From assembly GCA_016415585.1 (NCBI GenBank), contig CP066552.1, positions 2,542,001 through 2,606,000 of the forward strand: a stretch of DNA of 64,000 nt, given 5' to 3'. Shown here one piece after another: positions 36,658-46,213 of the stretch (positions are counted from its first letter, which is position 1; each line of letters opens with the position of its first letter). The position numbers and the translations under genes are program-made. Under the pieces are notes generated by a model. That model was not told where the DNA came from, made no database searches, and saw only the letters and a program-made list of their open reading frames with translations. Source of the DNA: Pectobacterium carotovorum. Lineage in GTDB: Bacteria; Pseudomonadota; Gammaproteobacteria; Enterobacterales; Enterobacteriaceae.

Positions 36658-38024
36658 TGCAGACACAACCTTCTTCTTTTCCGCTGCTCGACCAGTGGGT
36701 CGCACAGCAGCGCCAGCATCTGGCGAACTACGCGCCCGTGGAGAAAAAAGGCCGCGTCATGGCCGTCAGCGGCATTTTGCTGGAGTGCAGCCTGCCGCAG
36801 GCGCGTATTGGCGATCTGTGCTGGGTAGCCCGCCAGGACGACAGCCAGATGATGGCCGAAGTCGTAGGGTTCAGCCCGGACAACACCTTTCTCTCCGCGC
36901 TCGGTGCGCTGGACGGCATCGCTCAGGGTGCCGCCGTGACGCCGCTGTATCAGCCGCACTGCATTCAGGTGTCGGATCGTTTGCTGGGCAGCGTGCTGGA
37001 CGGGTTTGGGCGAGCATTGGAAGACGGCGGCGAGAGCGCATTTGTCGAGCCGGGCCATGCCACGGGACGCACGCAGCCGGTGCTGGGCGATGCCCCGCCG
37101 CCGACCTCCCGACCGCGCATCAGCCAGCCGCTCCCCACCGGATTACGCGCCGTCGATGGCCTGCTAACTATCGGTCAGGGGCAGCGCGTCGGCATTTTCG
37201 CCGGTGCGGGCTGCGGTAAAACCACGCTGCTGGCCGAGCTGGCGCGTAATACGCCGTGCGACGCCATCGTTTTCGGGCTGATTGGCGAACGTGGTCGCGA
37301 ATTGCGTGAATTTCTCGATCACGAGCTGGACGATGAACTGCGCAGCCGCACCGTGCTGGTGTGTTCCACCTCCGACCGCAGCAGCATGGAACGCGCCCGC
37401 GCGGCGTTCACCGCCACCGCCATCGCCGAGGCTTACCGTGCCGAAGGCCGTCAGGTGCTGCTGATTATTGATTCCCTGACGCGTTTCGCCCGCGCCCAGC
37501 GTGAAATCGGTCTAGCGCTCGGGGAACCGCAGGGGCGCGGCGGGCTACCGCCGTCAGTCTATACGCTGCTGCCGCGTCTGGTCGAGCGCGCCGGACAAAC
37601 GGAAGACGGTGCCATCACCGCGCTCTATTCCGTGCTGATCGAGCAGGACTCCATGAACGATCCGGTCGCCGACGAAGTGCGTTCGCTGATCGACGGGCAC
37701 ATCGTGCTCGCCCGACGACTGGCTGAACAGGGGCACTATCCGGCTATCGACGTGCTGGCCAGCCTGAGCCGTACCATGAGTAACGTCGTGGATACCGATC
37801 ACACTCGCAACGCGGGCGGCGTACGGCGACTGATGGCAGCTTACAAGCAGGTCGAGATGCTGATCCGTCTCGGCGAATACCAACCCGGCCATGACGTGTT
37901 GACCGATTCCGCCGTCAACGCTCAGGCAGAAATCACGCAGTTTCTGCGTCAGTCGATGCGTGAACCGATGCCGTATGGCGTGATTCAACAACAGCTCGCC
38001 GGAGTCAGCCGCTATGCCCCATAA
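36657..38024 (+). CDS. hrcN: HrcN (SctN), T3SS ATPase
   Basis: 455 residues. F1-ATPase-like: Walker A GAGCGKTT at 183-190, Walker B in VLLIIDSLTRFA (about 267-278), and catalytic glutamate in LIGERGRE (about 208-215). It strips chaperones such as DspF from substrates and helps unfold them at the cytoplasmic face. Overlaps hrpO by 11 bases. Confidence 0.98.
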   Translation: MQTQPSSFPLLDQWVAQQRQHLANYAPVEKKGRVMAVSGILLECSLPQARIGDLCWVARQDDSQMMAEVVGFSPDNTFLSALGALDGIAQGAAVTPLYQPHCIQVSDRLLGSVLDGFGRALEDGGESAFVEPGHATGRTQPVLGDAPPPTSRPRISQPLPTGLRAVDGLLTIGQGQRVGIFAGAGCGKTTLLAELARNTPCDAIVFGLIGERGRELREFLDHELDDELRSRTVLVCSTSDRSSMERARAAFTATAIAEAYRAEGRQVLLIIDSLTRFARAQREIGLALGEPQGRGGLPPSVYTLLPRLVERAGQTEDGAITALYSVLIEQDSMNDPVADEVRSLIDGHIVLARRLAEQGHYPAIDVLASLSRTMSNVVDTDHTRNAGGVRRLMAAYKQVEMLIRLGEYQPGHDVLTDSAVNAQAEITQFLRQSMREPMPYGVIQQQLAGVSRYAP

Positions 38025-38451
38025 CACCGAACGCGATGCAGAGTTACAGACCGTGTTGAACCTGCTGATGCCGATACGCCGCCAGCGCTTAAGCCGCAGC
38101 GAGCATCAGCAGCGGCAGGAAGAAAAGCAGTTGCTCCGAATTGCGGAACAGCAACGCCATCATCAACAGCAGGTCGAGGCGCTGCAACAAGCCAGCCAGA
38201 CGCAGCGCGACCAGTTTGCCCGAGAAACCCAGGGGCAATGCCAAACGCTGGAAAACCTGAAAACGCGCCTTGCCGCCGAACAGCGCTTACTCAGCGAGAT
38301 AGCGACAGAAACGCAGCAGGTGCAGGCCACACAGCAGCAACACCACGACCAGCAGCGTCAGGTGGATCACGCCCGAGACGCCACTCGCCAATGCCAGAAA
38401 GCAGTGGAGAAGCTGGAATATCTGCTTACGTTACCTCAGGAGCACGTATGA
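38014..38451 (+). CDS. hrpO: HrpO (SctO), ATPase stalk protein
   Basis: 145 residues, almost entirely charged helix rich in Q, R and E, forming a two-stranded coiled coil (about 20-135). This is the FliJ/SctO profile: a central stalk in the ATPase ring that links it to HrcV. Overlaps hrcN by 11 bases and hrpP by 4. Confidence 0.92.
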   Translation: MPHNTERDAELQTVLNLLMPIRRQRLSRSEHQQRQEEKQLLRIAEQQRHHQQQVEALQQASQTQRDQFARETQGQCQTLENLKTRLAAEQRLLSEIATETQQVQATQQQHHDQQRQVDHARDATRQCQKAVEKLEYLLTLPQEHV

Positions 38452-38981
38452 ATAACCGACAGATTGCGTCCCCCGAATCCAAGGCGACGCAGAACGCGCA
38501 GGCCGCGCTGCACGGCAAATCCTCACGCGCGGATGATTCACAGCACGATCCACACCAGAGGGATTTCTGGGAGGCCTTCACCTTTTCAGACGGCTTTGAA
38601 GACGCGTTCTATCAGGAAGCGCCTTTCGCCTTAGCGCCAGGCGGCCCCATCAACGCCCCACCGCCGTTGCAGAGTGAGGCGCCGGACAGCCCACAAAACG
38701 TGACACCGTCACAGTGGCAGCCACTGCAATGTGAGCTGATTGAGGCGATGGACAACATCTGCGCCCCGCCGTTTGCCTTCAGCCTGCAACTGCCGCAGTT
38801 GGGCGATATCGATGCGCGGCTAGCCACGCTGGTGCCGCGCGGCTGGGATATTTCTCTGCGTTTCAGCCGGGAAAGCTACCACCAGTTGAAAGATCGGCGT
38901 GAAGCCTGCCGTCATTCGCTCTCCAGCGCGCTGGACTGCCCGATAAATCTGCGTTTTGACGCCAGAGAGTGTGAGCGATGA
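38448..38981 (+). CDS. hrpP: HrpP (SctP), substrate-specificity switch protein
   Basis: 177 residues from the ATG at 38448, which overlaps the hrpO stop. The N-terminal part is polar and disordered-looking. The C-terminal part (about 95-175) has the alpha/beta pattern of the type III switch domain (QLPQLGDIDARLATLVPRGW, then ISLRFSRESYHQLKDRR). It controls pilus length and the change from early to late substrates, probably through HrcU. Overlaps hrcQ by 4 bases. Confidence 0.88.
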   Translation: MNNRQIASPESKATQNAQAALHGKSSRADDSQHDPHQRDFWEAFTFSDGFEDAFYQEAPFALAPGGPINAPPPLQSEAPDSPQNVTPSQWQPLQCELIEAMDNICAPPFAFSLQLPQLGDIDARLATLVPRGWDISLRFSRESYHQLKDRREACRHSLSSALDCPINLRFDARECER

Positions 38982-40132
38982 ATCCGAATCTACAGCACAT
39001 CAGACCGCTGACGCTGCCGACCCTGTGCGCGCAGCACGCCCGCATCCGATCGGTGCTGACCACTGGACTATCCCTGCCGTTTACCCGCGACGGACGGGCT
39101 GGCCGCCTGCACCTTCAACTGGCGAATGCACCCGGGCAGGCAGAGGACTCGTTCACCACACAGGCAAGCCGTTGGCGGAGCGATATCGGCCATGTCTCAC
39201 TGGCCGATCCGTTTCCTGTACTCAGCCTGCTGTCGGATTGCCCGCTGCTGCCCCTAACAGAAGACGATGACGCGGCACAGGAATGGTACTGGACGCTCTA
39301 CAACCAGTCGCTTAACCCCGTGCTGCGAGCGCTGGTCGGGGAAATCTATCCGCTGGGCCTTCCTCAGCAAGAAAGTGGGCAGAAAGAACAGGATTCAACA
39401 GAGCAGAATCACAATGCTGCCTGGCTCAGCGTGAGCTGGAACGGCATAACCGTATGCAGCCGGATGCAGGCTGCTGATGCCGTCTGGCTGGCGCTGTTTT
39501 CTCGTGCCGACTGGCACCACCAACGCCGTGCGCTACCCGCAGGAATGACTATTGCTATCCCGCTCACGCTGGCTGATGCCGTGCTGCCGCTGTCCGCGTT
39601 ACGCCGTTTGCGTACTGGCGATCTTATTCTGCCCAACCGCCCGTGGTTTACCCCTTCCGGCGAGGGAACGTTGTCATCCGGCACGCTGCGCCTGCGCGGT
39701 ACGCTACAGCTCACGGCGCTCGCCCCTTACACCTTTACCGTTACCGACATGGAGACTGTCTCAATGCCCGCTACCGACACGATGCTAGCCGCTCCCCACT
39801 CAGATGCGTCAGCGCTTGAATACACGCCAACGAGTGACAACGTCACCGAAAACTTACCGCCGCTGCCAGTCACCTTACATATTCGCTGTGGCAGCCTGAC
39901 GATGACGCTGGCGAAATTGCAGCATCTTGCCAGCGGTAGCGTGCTGACGCTGCGCGACGTGGTGCCGGGGCAAGCCTGGCTGTATCACGGTGATATCGCC
40001 CTAGCGAGCGGCGATCTGGTCGATGTGGAAGGCCGACTAGGGCTACAGATTACCCAGTGCTTTTCCGCACCCGCGCACGAACTGCCGATAGCGGACGAAG
40101 AATACGCCGCCGAACCGGAGCTGGCACCATGA
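38978..40132 (+). CDS. hrcQ: HrcQ (SctQ), C-ring/sorting platform protein
   Basis: 384 residues in one frame. The C-terminal SpoA (surface presentation of antigens) domain lies at about 290-360 ([20 protein letters not shown], then [17 protein letters not shown]). P. syringae splits this protein into HrcQa and HrcQb; here, as in other enterobacterial plant pathogens, it is a single gene. An internal start giving a separate C-terminal product is possible, as in other SctQ genes, but was not established. Overlaps hrpP and hrcR by 4 bases each. Confidence 0.93.
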   Translation: MNPNLQHIRPLTLPTLCAQHARIRSVLTTGLSLPFTRDGRAGRLHLQLANAPGQAEDSFTTQASRWRSDIGHVSLADPFPVLSLLSDCPLLPLTEDDDAAQEWYWTLYNQSLNPVLRALVGEIYPLGLPQQESGQKEQDSTEQNHNAAWLSVSWNGITVCSRMQAADAVWLALFSRADWHHQRRALPAGMTIAIPLTLADAVLPLSALRRLRTGDLILPNRPWFTPSGEGTLSSGTLRLRGTLQLTALAPYTFTVTDMETVSMPATDTMLAAPHSDASALEYTPTSDNVTENLPPLPVTLHIRCGSLTMTLAKLQHLASGSVLTLRDVVPGQAWLYHGDIALASGDLVDVEGRLGLQITQCFSAPAHELPIADEEYAAEPELAP

Positions 40133-40782
40133 CCTCCGGCGCGTTCGATCCGTTGATGTTTGCGCTCTTTCTGGGCGCCCTTTCCCTGATTCCGCTGATG
40201 ATGATTGTCTGCACCTGCTTTCTAAAGATTGCGATTGTGCTGCTGATTACCCGCAACGCCATCGGGGTGCAACAAGTGCCGCCCAACATGGCGCTGTACG
40301 GTATCGCGCTCGCGGCAACGCTATTTGTCATGGCACCGGTGTTTCAGGACATCAGCAAACGCGTGCAGGAAAAGCCGCTGGATATGACCGACATCACGTC
40401 GCTTCAGACCAGCGTGACCTACGGGCTGGAGCCGCTGCAAACGTTTATGTCACGCAACGTTGACCCGGATATCCTCACCCACTTGCATGAGAACAGCCTG
40501 CAAATGTGGCCTGCGTCGCTATCCGAAAAGGTGAATACGCAGAATCTGCTGTTGGTGATCCCGGCTTTCGTGCTGTCGGAGTTACAAGCTGGGTTCAAAA
40601 TCGGCTTCCTGATCTATATCCCGTTTATCGTCATCGACCTCATTGTCTCAAACGTGCTGCTGGCACTGGGGATGCAGATGGTCGCGCCAATGACGCTCTC
40701 GCTGCCGTTAAAGCTGCTGCTGTTCGTGCTGGTTAACGGCTGGACGCGGTTGCTGGACGGCCTGTTTTACAGCTACCTGTGA
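40129..40782 (+). CDS. hrcR: HrcR (SctR), export gate membrane protein
   Basis: 217 residues from the ATG at 40129, overlapping hrcQ. FliP/SctR family: N-terminal membrane helices (about 10-75, including [19 protein letters not shown] and the QVPPN motif). A periplasmic stretch and two C-terminal helices (about 155-205, with [18 protein letters not shown]) complete it. With HrcS and HrcT it makes the helical export pore. Confidence 0.97.
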   Translation: MTSGAFDPLMFALFLGALSLIPLMMIVCTCFLKIAIVLLITRNAIGVQQVPPNMALYGIALAATLFVMAPVFQDISKRVQEKPLDMTDITSLQTSVTYGLEPLQTFMSRNVDPDILTHLHENSLQMWPASLSEKVNTQNLLLVIPAFVLSELQAGFKIGFLIYIPFIVIDLIVSNVLLALGMQMVAPMTLSLPLKLLLFVLVNGWTRLLDGLFYSYL

Positions 40783-40789
40783 GGCCGCG

Positions 40790-41050
40790 ATGGAAATAAT
40801 CACGCTTTTCCGTCAGGCCATGGTGATGGTCGTGCTGCTCTCTGCGCCGCCGCTGCTGGTTGCAGTGATCGTCGGCGTGCTGATTTCGCTGCTACAAGCA
40901 GTGATGCAGTTGCAGGACCAGACGCTGCCCTTTGCCGTCAAACTGATTTCCGTCGGGCTGGCGCTGGCGCTCTGCGGGCGCTGGATTGGCGTAGAGCTGA
41001 TGCAGTTAGCTATCACCGCATTCAACATGATTGCGCACACCGGGGTATAA
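40790..41050 (+). CDS. hrcS: HrcS (SctS), export gate membrane protein
   Basis: 86 residues, two membrane helices (about 14-38 and 50-75), FliQ/SctS family with the conserved LLQAVMQLQDQTL segment between them. 7 bases after hrcR and 6 before hrcT. Confidence 0.97.
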   Translation: MEIITLFRQAMVMVVLLSAPPLLVAVIVGVLISLLQAVMQLQDQTLPFAVKLISVGLALALCGRWIGVELMQLAITAFNMIAHTGV

Positions 41051-41056
41051 ATCCGC

Positions 41057-41860
41057 ATGATCGCCACCATTCAGCACGTTTACGATTTTATCATCGCCAT
41101 TACGCTCGGCATCGCCCGGCTGTATCCCTGCTTTATTCTGGTGCCGGTTTTTTCACTCAACGTGCTGAAAGGCATGACACGTAACGCCGTGGTGATTTCC
41201 CTGACGCTGCTGCCCGCCCCCATCGTGCAACAGCAGCTTCTGCTGACGCCGCTGTCCTGGCCGATGCTGCCCGGCCTGTTGCTGAAAGAGATCCTTGTCG
41301 GGATTCTCATTGCGTTGATTTTGGCTATGCCATTCTGGCTTTTTGAATCCGTCGGTGCCCTGTTCGATAACCAGCGCGGCGCACTCATGGGCGGCCAGCT
41401 CAACCCCGCGCTGGGCTCGGATGCCACGCCGCTCGGCCATCTGCTGAAACAGACGCTGATTCTGCTGTTGATTATCGGTATCGGCCTGAAAGGGCTAACG
41501 CAGTTGATTTGGGACAGCTACCAGATCTGGCCGGTGCTGTCCTGGCTGCCCGCGCCGGGCGAACAAGGGTTTGAGGTCTATCTCAGCCTGCTGGCCGACA
41601 CCTTCACTCATCTGGTGGTGTACGCCGGGCCGCTGGTCGCGCTGCTGTTGCTGTTGGAATTCAGCATTGCGTTACTCAGCCTGTATAGCCCGCAGCTTCA
41701 GGTGTTCGTCCTCGCTATTCCAGCCAAGTGTCTGGTCGGGATGGCCTTTTTCATCATCTACCTGCCCATATTGCAATATTTAGGCGACCACAGACTTCAG
41801 GGACTGCCGGATCTCAAACACCTGCTCCCGCTGATTTTTACGGCATCGAACAGCGAATAA
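41057..41860 (+). CDS. hrcT: HrcT (SctT), export gate membrane protein
   Basis: 267 residues, FliR/SctT family with about six membrane helices. Conserved LPxP-type loops and the internal motif GALFDNQRGALMGGQLNP (about 95-113) are visible. Caps the SctRST pore. Confidence 0.97.
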   Translation: MIATIQHVYDFIIAITLGIARLYPCFILVPVFSLNVLKGMTRNAVVISLTLLPAPIVQQQLLLTPLSWPMLPGLLLKEILVGILIALILAMPFWLFESVGALFDNQRGALMGGQLNPALGSDATPLGHLLKQTLILLLIIGIGLKGLTQLIWDSYQIWPVLSWLPAPGEQGFEVYLSLLADTFTHLVVYAGPLVALLLLLEFSIALLSLYSPQLQVFVLAIPAKCLVGMAFFIIYLPILQYLGDHRLQGLPDLKHLLPLIFTASNSE

Positions 41861-41870
41861 GGCGGAGCTG

Positions 41871-42950
41871 ATGAGTGAGAAAACGGAAGAGCCCACAGAG
41901 AAAAAACTCGAAGACGCGCGCCGTAAAGGGGAAGTCGGGCAAAGTCAGGATGTGCCCAAGTTGCTGATTTGCGTCGGCCTGCTGGAATGCGTATTGGCGC
42001 TGGCAGACAGCACGATGGGGAAACTGCAAACGCTGGTGCAACTGCCGCTGCAACGGCTGGATGCCCCGTTTGCGCAGGTGGCGAAAGAGGTGTTCCACGA
42101 TGCCGCTGTGCTGGCCGGTACGCTCTGCCTGTTAGCCGCCGCCATTGCCGTGCTGCTGCGCGTGGTCGGCGGCTGGCTCCAGTATGGTCCACTGTTTGCA
42201 CCCGAAGCGCTGAAGCTCGATCTCAACCGCCTGAACCCGATCAACCAGTTTAAGCAGATGTTTTCGATGCGCAAGCTGGTAGAAATGCTGACCAATATTC
42301 TGAAGGCGGTGGTGATTGGTACAGTCTTTTATAAAGTGGTGGTGCCGGAGCTGGAAGCGCTGGTCGAATTATCCTATGGCGATCTACACGGCTTCTGGCA
42401 AGGGGTGAAAGCCCTGCTCACGCGCATTGCCCGCACCACGCTGACAGCGTTGCTGGTGCTGTCCGCACTGGATTTCGGCCTGCAAAAGTATTTCTTTCTC
42501 AAGCAGCAGCGGATGAGCCACGAGGATTTACGCAACGAACACAAGGATTCCGAAGGCGATCCGCATATGAAAGGCCACCGCAAATCGCTGGCGCACGAAC
42601 TAATGAACGAGCCTGCCGCCCCGCGTCCCAAAGCCAACATAGAAGGCGCCGATATGCTGCTGGTCAACCCGACGCACTATGCGGTGGGGCTCTACTATCG
42701 CCCCGGTAAAACGCCGTTACCGCGCATCTTGTTTAAGGGAGAAAACCAAGCCGCACGCGATCTCATCGCGCAGGCGCAAAAAGCGGACATTCCGGTGATT
42801 CGTTTCATCTGGCTGACCCGTACGCTGTATCGCACCACGCCGGAGGGTCATTACATTCCGCGCGAAACGCTTCAAGCCGTCGCGCAGGTGTATCGCGTCC
42901 TGCGACAGCTCGAAGACGAGCAAAAACGCGACATTATCGAGATGGAATGA
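41871..42950 (+). CDS. hrcU: HrcU (SctU), autocleaving export switch protein
   Basis: 359 residues. N-terminal signature MSEKTEEPTEKKLEDARRKG, four membrane helices (about 30-205), and a cytoplasmic domain with the autocleavage motif NPTH at 266-269. Cleavage after Asn is needed for the switch in substrate class together with HrpP. Last gene of the hrpJ operon. No strong terminator follows; a dispersed palindromic repeat lies 33 bases downstream. Confidence 0.98.
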   Translation: MSEKTEEPTEKKLEDARRKGEVGQSQDVPKLLICVGLLECVLALADSTMGKLQTLVQLPLQRLDAPFAQVAKEVFHDAAVLAGTLCLLAAAIAVLLRVVGGWLQYGPLFAPEALKLDLNRLNPINQFKQMFSMRKLVEMLTNILKAVVIGTVFYKVVVPELEALVELSYGDLHGFWQGVKALLTRIARTTLTALLVLSALDFGLQKYFFLKQQRMSHEDLRNEHKDSEGDPHMKGHRKSLAHELMNEPAAPRPKANIEGADMLLVNPTHYAVGLYYRPGKTPLPRILFKGENQAARDLIAQAQKADIPVIRFIWLTRTLYRTTPEGHYIPRETLQAVAQVYRVLRQLEDEQKRDIIEME

Positions 42951-42982
42951 AGGTAAAACAAAGACGTAAAATCGCTCGCGGA

Positions 42983-43054
42983 AAGATCGAGATACCCGGA
43001 GCGACCACGGGGCGAGGCATCCCTGCGGGAACCTCATCCCCGTGTTTCTCCTAA
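42983..43054. repeat. Dispersed ~72-bp palindromic repeat, copy 1
   Basis: Nearly identical to 47111-47183. It contains an imperfect hairpin with arms CACGG/CCGTG, GAGG/CCTC and TCCC/GGGA around a TGC loop. It sits between the convergent hrcU and LysR genes. Confidence 0.8.
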
Positions 43055-43076
43055 TCAGCGACAGCAATGAACCGCA

Positions 43077-44009
43077 TCAAACCGCATCGGTAGCGATCTG
43101 GCTCAGATAATACGCTTCTCCCTGACGCAGCTCCGCCATCATAAAATCAAGGAAAGCCTGCTGCTGCGGCGCATGCGCTTTGCCTGCCAGCGTTTGAATC
43201 TGAAGCGAGCGTTGGTCAAGCTGCTTGATGTTCAGCGGCTTCAAGCGCATCGGTTGCTGTAAGCATTTATACATCACGGAATAGAAGCTACAGGCGGTAA
43301 CCGCCCCCGGCGTGCTCATCGCATAGTAATACAGCGTGGTGAAGTTGTTGCAGCACAGCGTCGGTTCCAGAAAGGTGCCGTTCATGCGGCATGAGAGGTC
43401 AAACAACTGCCGCAGCGTGGTCGAGGATTCCGGCAAGGCCAGCGGGAAAAGATGCAGATCCGCCAGTTGAATAGACTGCTGCGCCAGCGGGTGATCGTCA
43501 GACATCAGCAGCATCAGCGGCGCAGGCAGCGCCAGTTCCACATTCACGCCCTGTTCGGGCGCCAGCGCAAACTGGAGCGCGATATCCACTTCACCATTGC
43601 GAATCATCTGGGACACCTGCATCGCCGACTCGACTCTAAGCGCAAAGGTGGTATCCGGATCGTGCTGGCGGAAACGCGCAAATAGCGTCGGCAGCAGATC
43701 AAACGCCATCCCTTCCGTGCAACCGATGCGCAGCAGCGCACGACGGCTGGCTTTCAGCCCCTGAATCTCCGCCACGGCGGCATCCATGTCCATCATGCTC
43801 TTACGCACATGATTTTCCAGAATTCGCCCTGCATCATTCAGAACCATGCCGCGCGCATGACGTTCGAAAAGCGGCACGCCGATGCGTTCTTCCAGCCGCT
43901 GGATTTGCCGGCTGATAGCAGAAACGGCCACAAACAGGTGCTGACTGGCGGCGCTGAGCGAACCAGTGGTGGCAACCACTAGAAAATAACGAATCTCGGA
44001 GCTGTGCAT
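43077..44009 (-). CDS. LysR-type transcriptional regulator
   Basis: 310 residues from the ATG at 44009, which has AAGGGA about 8 bases upstream. An upstream ATG at 44030 lacks one. The N-terminal winged helix-turn-helix is clear (FLVVATTGSLSAASQHLFVAVSAISRQIQ, about 10-40), and a substrate-binding domain covers about 90-300. It is transcribed divergently from the M20 peptidase gene with a 143-base gap, so that gene, and perhaps the ABC/racemase operon, is the likely target. The ligand is unknown. Confidence 0.9.
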   Translation of the reverse strand: MHSSEIRYFLVVATTGSLSAASQHLFVAVSAISRQIQRLEERIGVPLFERHARGMVLNDAGRILENHVRKSMMDMDAAVAEIQGLKASRRALLRIGCTEGMAFDLLPTLFARFRQHDPDTTFALRVESAMQVSQMIRNGEVDIALQFALAPEQGVNVELALPAPLMLLMSDDHPLAQQSIQLADLHLFPLALPESSTTLRQLFDLSCRMNGTFLEPTLCCNNFTTLYYYAMSTPGAVTACSFYSVMYKCLQQPMRLKPLNIKQLDQRSLQIQTLAGKAHAPQQQAFLDFMMAELRQGEAYYLSQIATDAV

Positions 44010-44152
44010 GGCGGCGTTCCCTTCAGACATCGCGGGGGGATTCGCAGGTTTATATTAAAAGCAAAGCTTAATTGCAATTTTTATTATTGTTGCAAAGCTC
44101 GTTTTTTCTTTAAATATCGGTAACTTCGGCACATTATCCAGCAAGGAAAGGC

Positions 44153-45553
44153 ATGACCAACGCAGACCTTATTCGTATCGCCTGTGAACGTTTCGATCGC
44201 GGAGAATTTAAACAGACGCTGGCCCGGCGTATTGCCTACGCTAGCGAGAGCCAAAAAGTCGGTAACCATTCCGCGCTGAACCGCTATCTGACTGGCGAGA
44301 TCCAGCCCGCATTGCAGGCGATGGGATTCAGCGTAAGGCTGATTGCTTCGTCGGACGAACGTCATCCCCCTTTTCTGCTGGCCGAACGTATTGAAGATCC
44401 CAATCTGCCGACCGTGCTGTCTTATGGCCACGGCGACGTGGTTTTCGGTGATGAAGAAAACTGGCGCGATGGGCTAAAACCGTGGGAATTGGTGGAAGAA
44501 GGCGACCGCTGGTACGGGCGCGGCAGCGCCGATAACAAAGGCCAGCACAGTATCAATCTGATGGCGTTGGAACAGGTATTTCAGGCTCGTGGGCAGCGTC
44601 TGGGCTTCAACTGCAAACTGCTGTTCGAGATGGGCGAAGAAATTGGTTCACCGGGGCTTGCCGACCTATGCCACCAGCATAAACAGGCGCTGGCCGCCGA
44701 TATCTTTATCGCCTCCGACGGGCCGCGCCTCAGCGCAGAACGTCCGACGCTGTTCCTCGGCTCTCGCGGCTGCATCAATTTCCGTTTGCGCATCCAGGCA
44801 CGCGATCGGGCATACCACTCTGGCAACTGGGGCGGGCTGCTGAGCAATCCGGGTACGCAGTTGGCGAACGCCGTGGCGAGTCTGGTGGATGGACAAGGGC
44901 GGATGAAAATCGATACCCTACTACCACCGCCGTTAACGCCCGCACTGCGGGAAATTCTCAGCACCATCGACCCCGCAGGCAGCGAGGGCGATCCGGCGAT
45001 TGATGAAAATTGGGGAGAAGACGGTCTCACGCCTGCCGAACGGCTATTTGGCTGGAATACGCTGGAAGTACTGTCGTTCATTACCGGCAATCCGCACAAG
45101 CCAGTGAACGCGATTCCCGCTGATGCCACCGCCATTTGCCAACTGCGTTTTGTAGTCGGCACCGACTGGCAGCATCTGGTGCAACATGTGCGTCAACACC
45201 TTGACCAACACGGCTTTACGCAGGTGGGCGTTGAGGTACTTAATACGTCTCCAGCGACACGTTTTAACCCAGAAGATCCGCTGGTGAACTGGACGCTGGC
45301 ACTGATGCAGCAAATTAGCGGTAAACAGCCTGCGCTATTACCGAATTTGGGCGGATCGCTGCCTAATGACGTTTTCGCCGATATCCTCGGCCTGCCGACG
45401 TTGTGGATCCCCCACTCCTATCCGGCATGCGGCCAGCACGCGGTCAACGAACACCTGCTGAAATCCGTCGCCCGAGAAGGGTTAGCGATCATGACTGGCC
45501 TATTCTGGGAACTGGGGGAGCAAGGCAACCCTCTGTTGGTTCAGCAACCGTAA
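44153..45553 (+). CDS. M20 family metallopeptidase/deacylase
   Basis: 466 residues. The di-zinc site of the M20 (ArgE/DapE/CPG2) family is intact: GHGDVV (about 82-87), GRGSADNKGQ (metal-bridging Asp), EMGEEIGSPG (catalytic and metal Glu) and a C-terminal His in PHSYPACGQHAVNEH. A dimerisation domain lies in the middle (about 200-320). The family removes acyl groups from amino acids or splits dipeptides; substrate cannot be read from sequence. Cytoplasmic (no signal peptide). Its proximity to an N-acylamino-acid racemase-type gene suggests an N-acyl amino acid or dipeptide. Alternative: carboxypeptidase acting on imported peptides. Confidence 0.9.
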   Translation: MTNADLIRIACERFDRGEFKQTLARRIAYASESQKVGNHSALNRYLTGEIQPALQAMGFSVRLIASSDERHPPFLLAERIEDPNLPTVLSYGHGDVVFGDEENWRDGLKPWELVEEGDRWYGRGSADNKGQHSINLMALEQVFQARGQRLGFNCKLLFEMGEEIGSPGLADLCHQHKQALAADIFIASDGPRLSAERPTLFLGSRGCINFRLRIQARDRAYHSGNWGGLLSNPGTQLANAVASLVDGQGRMKIDTLLPPPLTPALREILSTIDPAGSEGDPAIDENWGEDGLTPAERLFGWNTLEVLSFITGNPHKPVNAIPADATAICQLRFVVGTDWQHLVQHVRQHLDQHGFTQVGVEVLNTSPATRFNPEDPLVNWTLALMQQISGKQPALLPNLGGSLPNDVFADILGLPTLWIPHSYPACGQHAVNEHLLKSVAREGLAIMTGLFWELGEQGNPLLVQQP

Positions 45554-45660
45554 CACTCCCTGTCGTGACCAAACGACATATCAGTGTGAGTCGCAAACAA
45601 GTCAAATTATGTCGACAAAAGAGGCAAATGGCCTCTAAACAACCAACGGACCAGAGAGAG

Positions 45661-45687
45661 AAAGCCATCTCGATAGGAGATGGCTTT
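45661..45687 (+). terminator. Terminator after the M20 peptidase gene
   Basis: AAAGCCATCTC pairs with GAGATGGCTTT around a short loop. The T run after the stem is short (TTTATC). It may serve both the peptidase and the convergent Bor-like gene. Confidence 0.65.
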
Positions 45688-45729
45688 ATCGCAAGACAGC
45701 CTTATATTCTATTAAATATAGGCTTTAGT

Positions 45730-46020
45730 TTAGAGTGAGCAATAAACGCGGGCTTCTCTAGGCGTATAAATCCCGAGCGTCAGCAACCCAAGTAAACCAT
45801 TAACAAAAGTCACCTGTGTTTCAGTGCGAACCACTTTATCAGAACCGCCGCATATCGCCGCCGCATCAATCGTTTTCTCCTGCCCAATCCCAGAGACGAA
45901 GAAATGAGAGGTTGTTGTCTGCTTAGGCGTTGCAACAGACTCATTCTTTACTGTAAAGGTTTGTTGAGCACATCCTGTCAATACCAGCGCCAATACGGCT
46001 GTAGAAAGTATTTTTTTCAT
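45730..46020 (-). CDS. Bor-family lipoprotein
   Basis: 96 residues. Lipobox LVLTGC with lipid cysteine at residue 17, then a sequence closely resembling the lambda Bor protein (SHFFVSGIGQEKTIDAAAIC and VNGLLGLLTLGIYTPREARV). Bor is an outer-membrane lipoprotein linked to serum survival in E. coli; in a plant pathogen its role is unknown. No other phage gene is near, so it may be a resident or domesticated gene. Confidence 0.9.
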   Translation of the reverse strand: MKKILSTAVLALVLTGCAQQTFTVKNESVATPKQTTTSHFFVSGIGQEKTIDAAAICGGSDKVVRTETQVTFVNGLLGLLTLGIYTPREARVYCSL

Positions 46021-46213
46021 CGAACCCTCGTTGTGTTATGTCAATAATTCTTACAAAGAATGGCATTTATACCAAAAATCACAATACTTTAAACTTTTTT
46101 ATATTTGCATTAGCACTGTACGTTGCCGGGGAGGGAATTTACGCGCGGATACTTGTTTGAAGTGAGGGAGCCAGCGACCTAGGAGCAATAGGCCACTGGC
46201 GAGTTGAAAGGCG

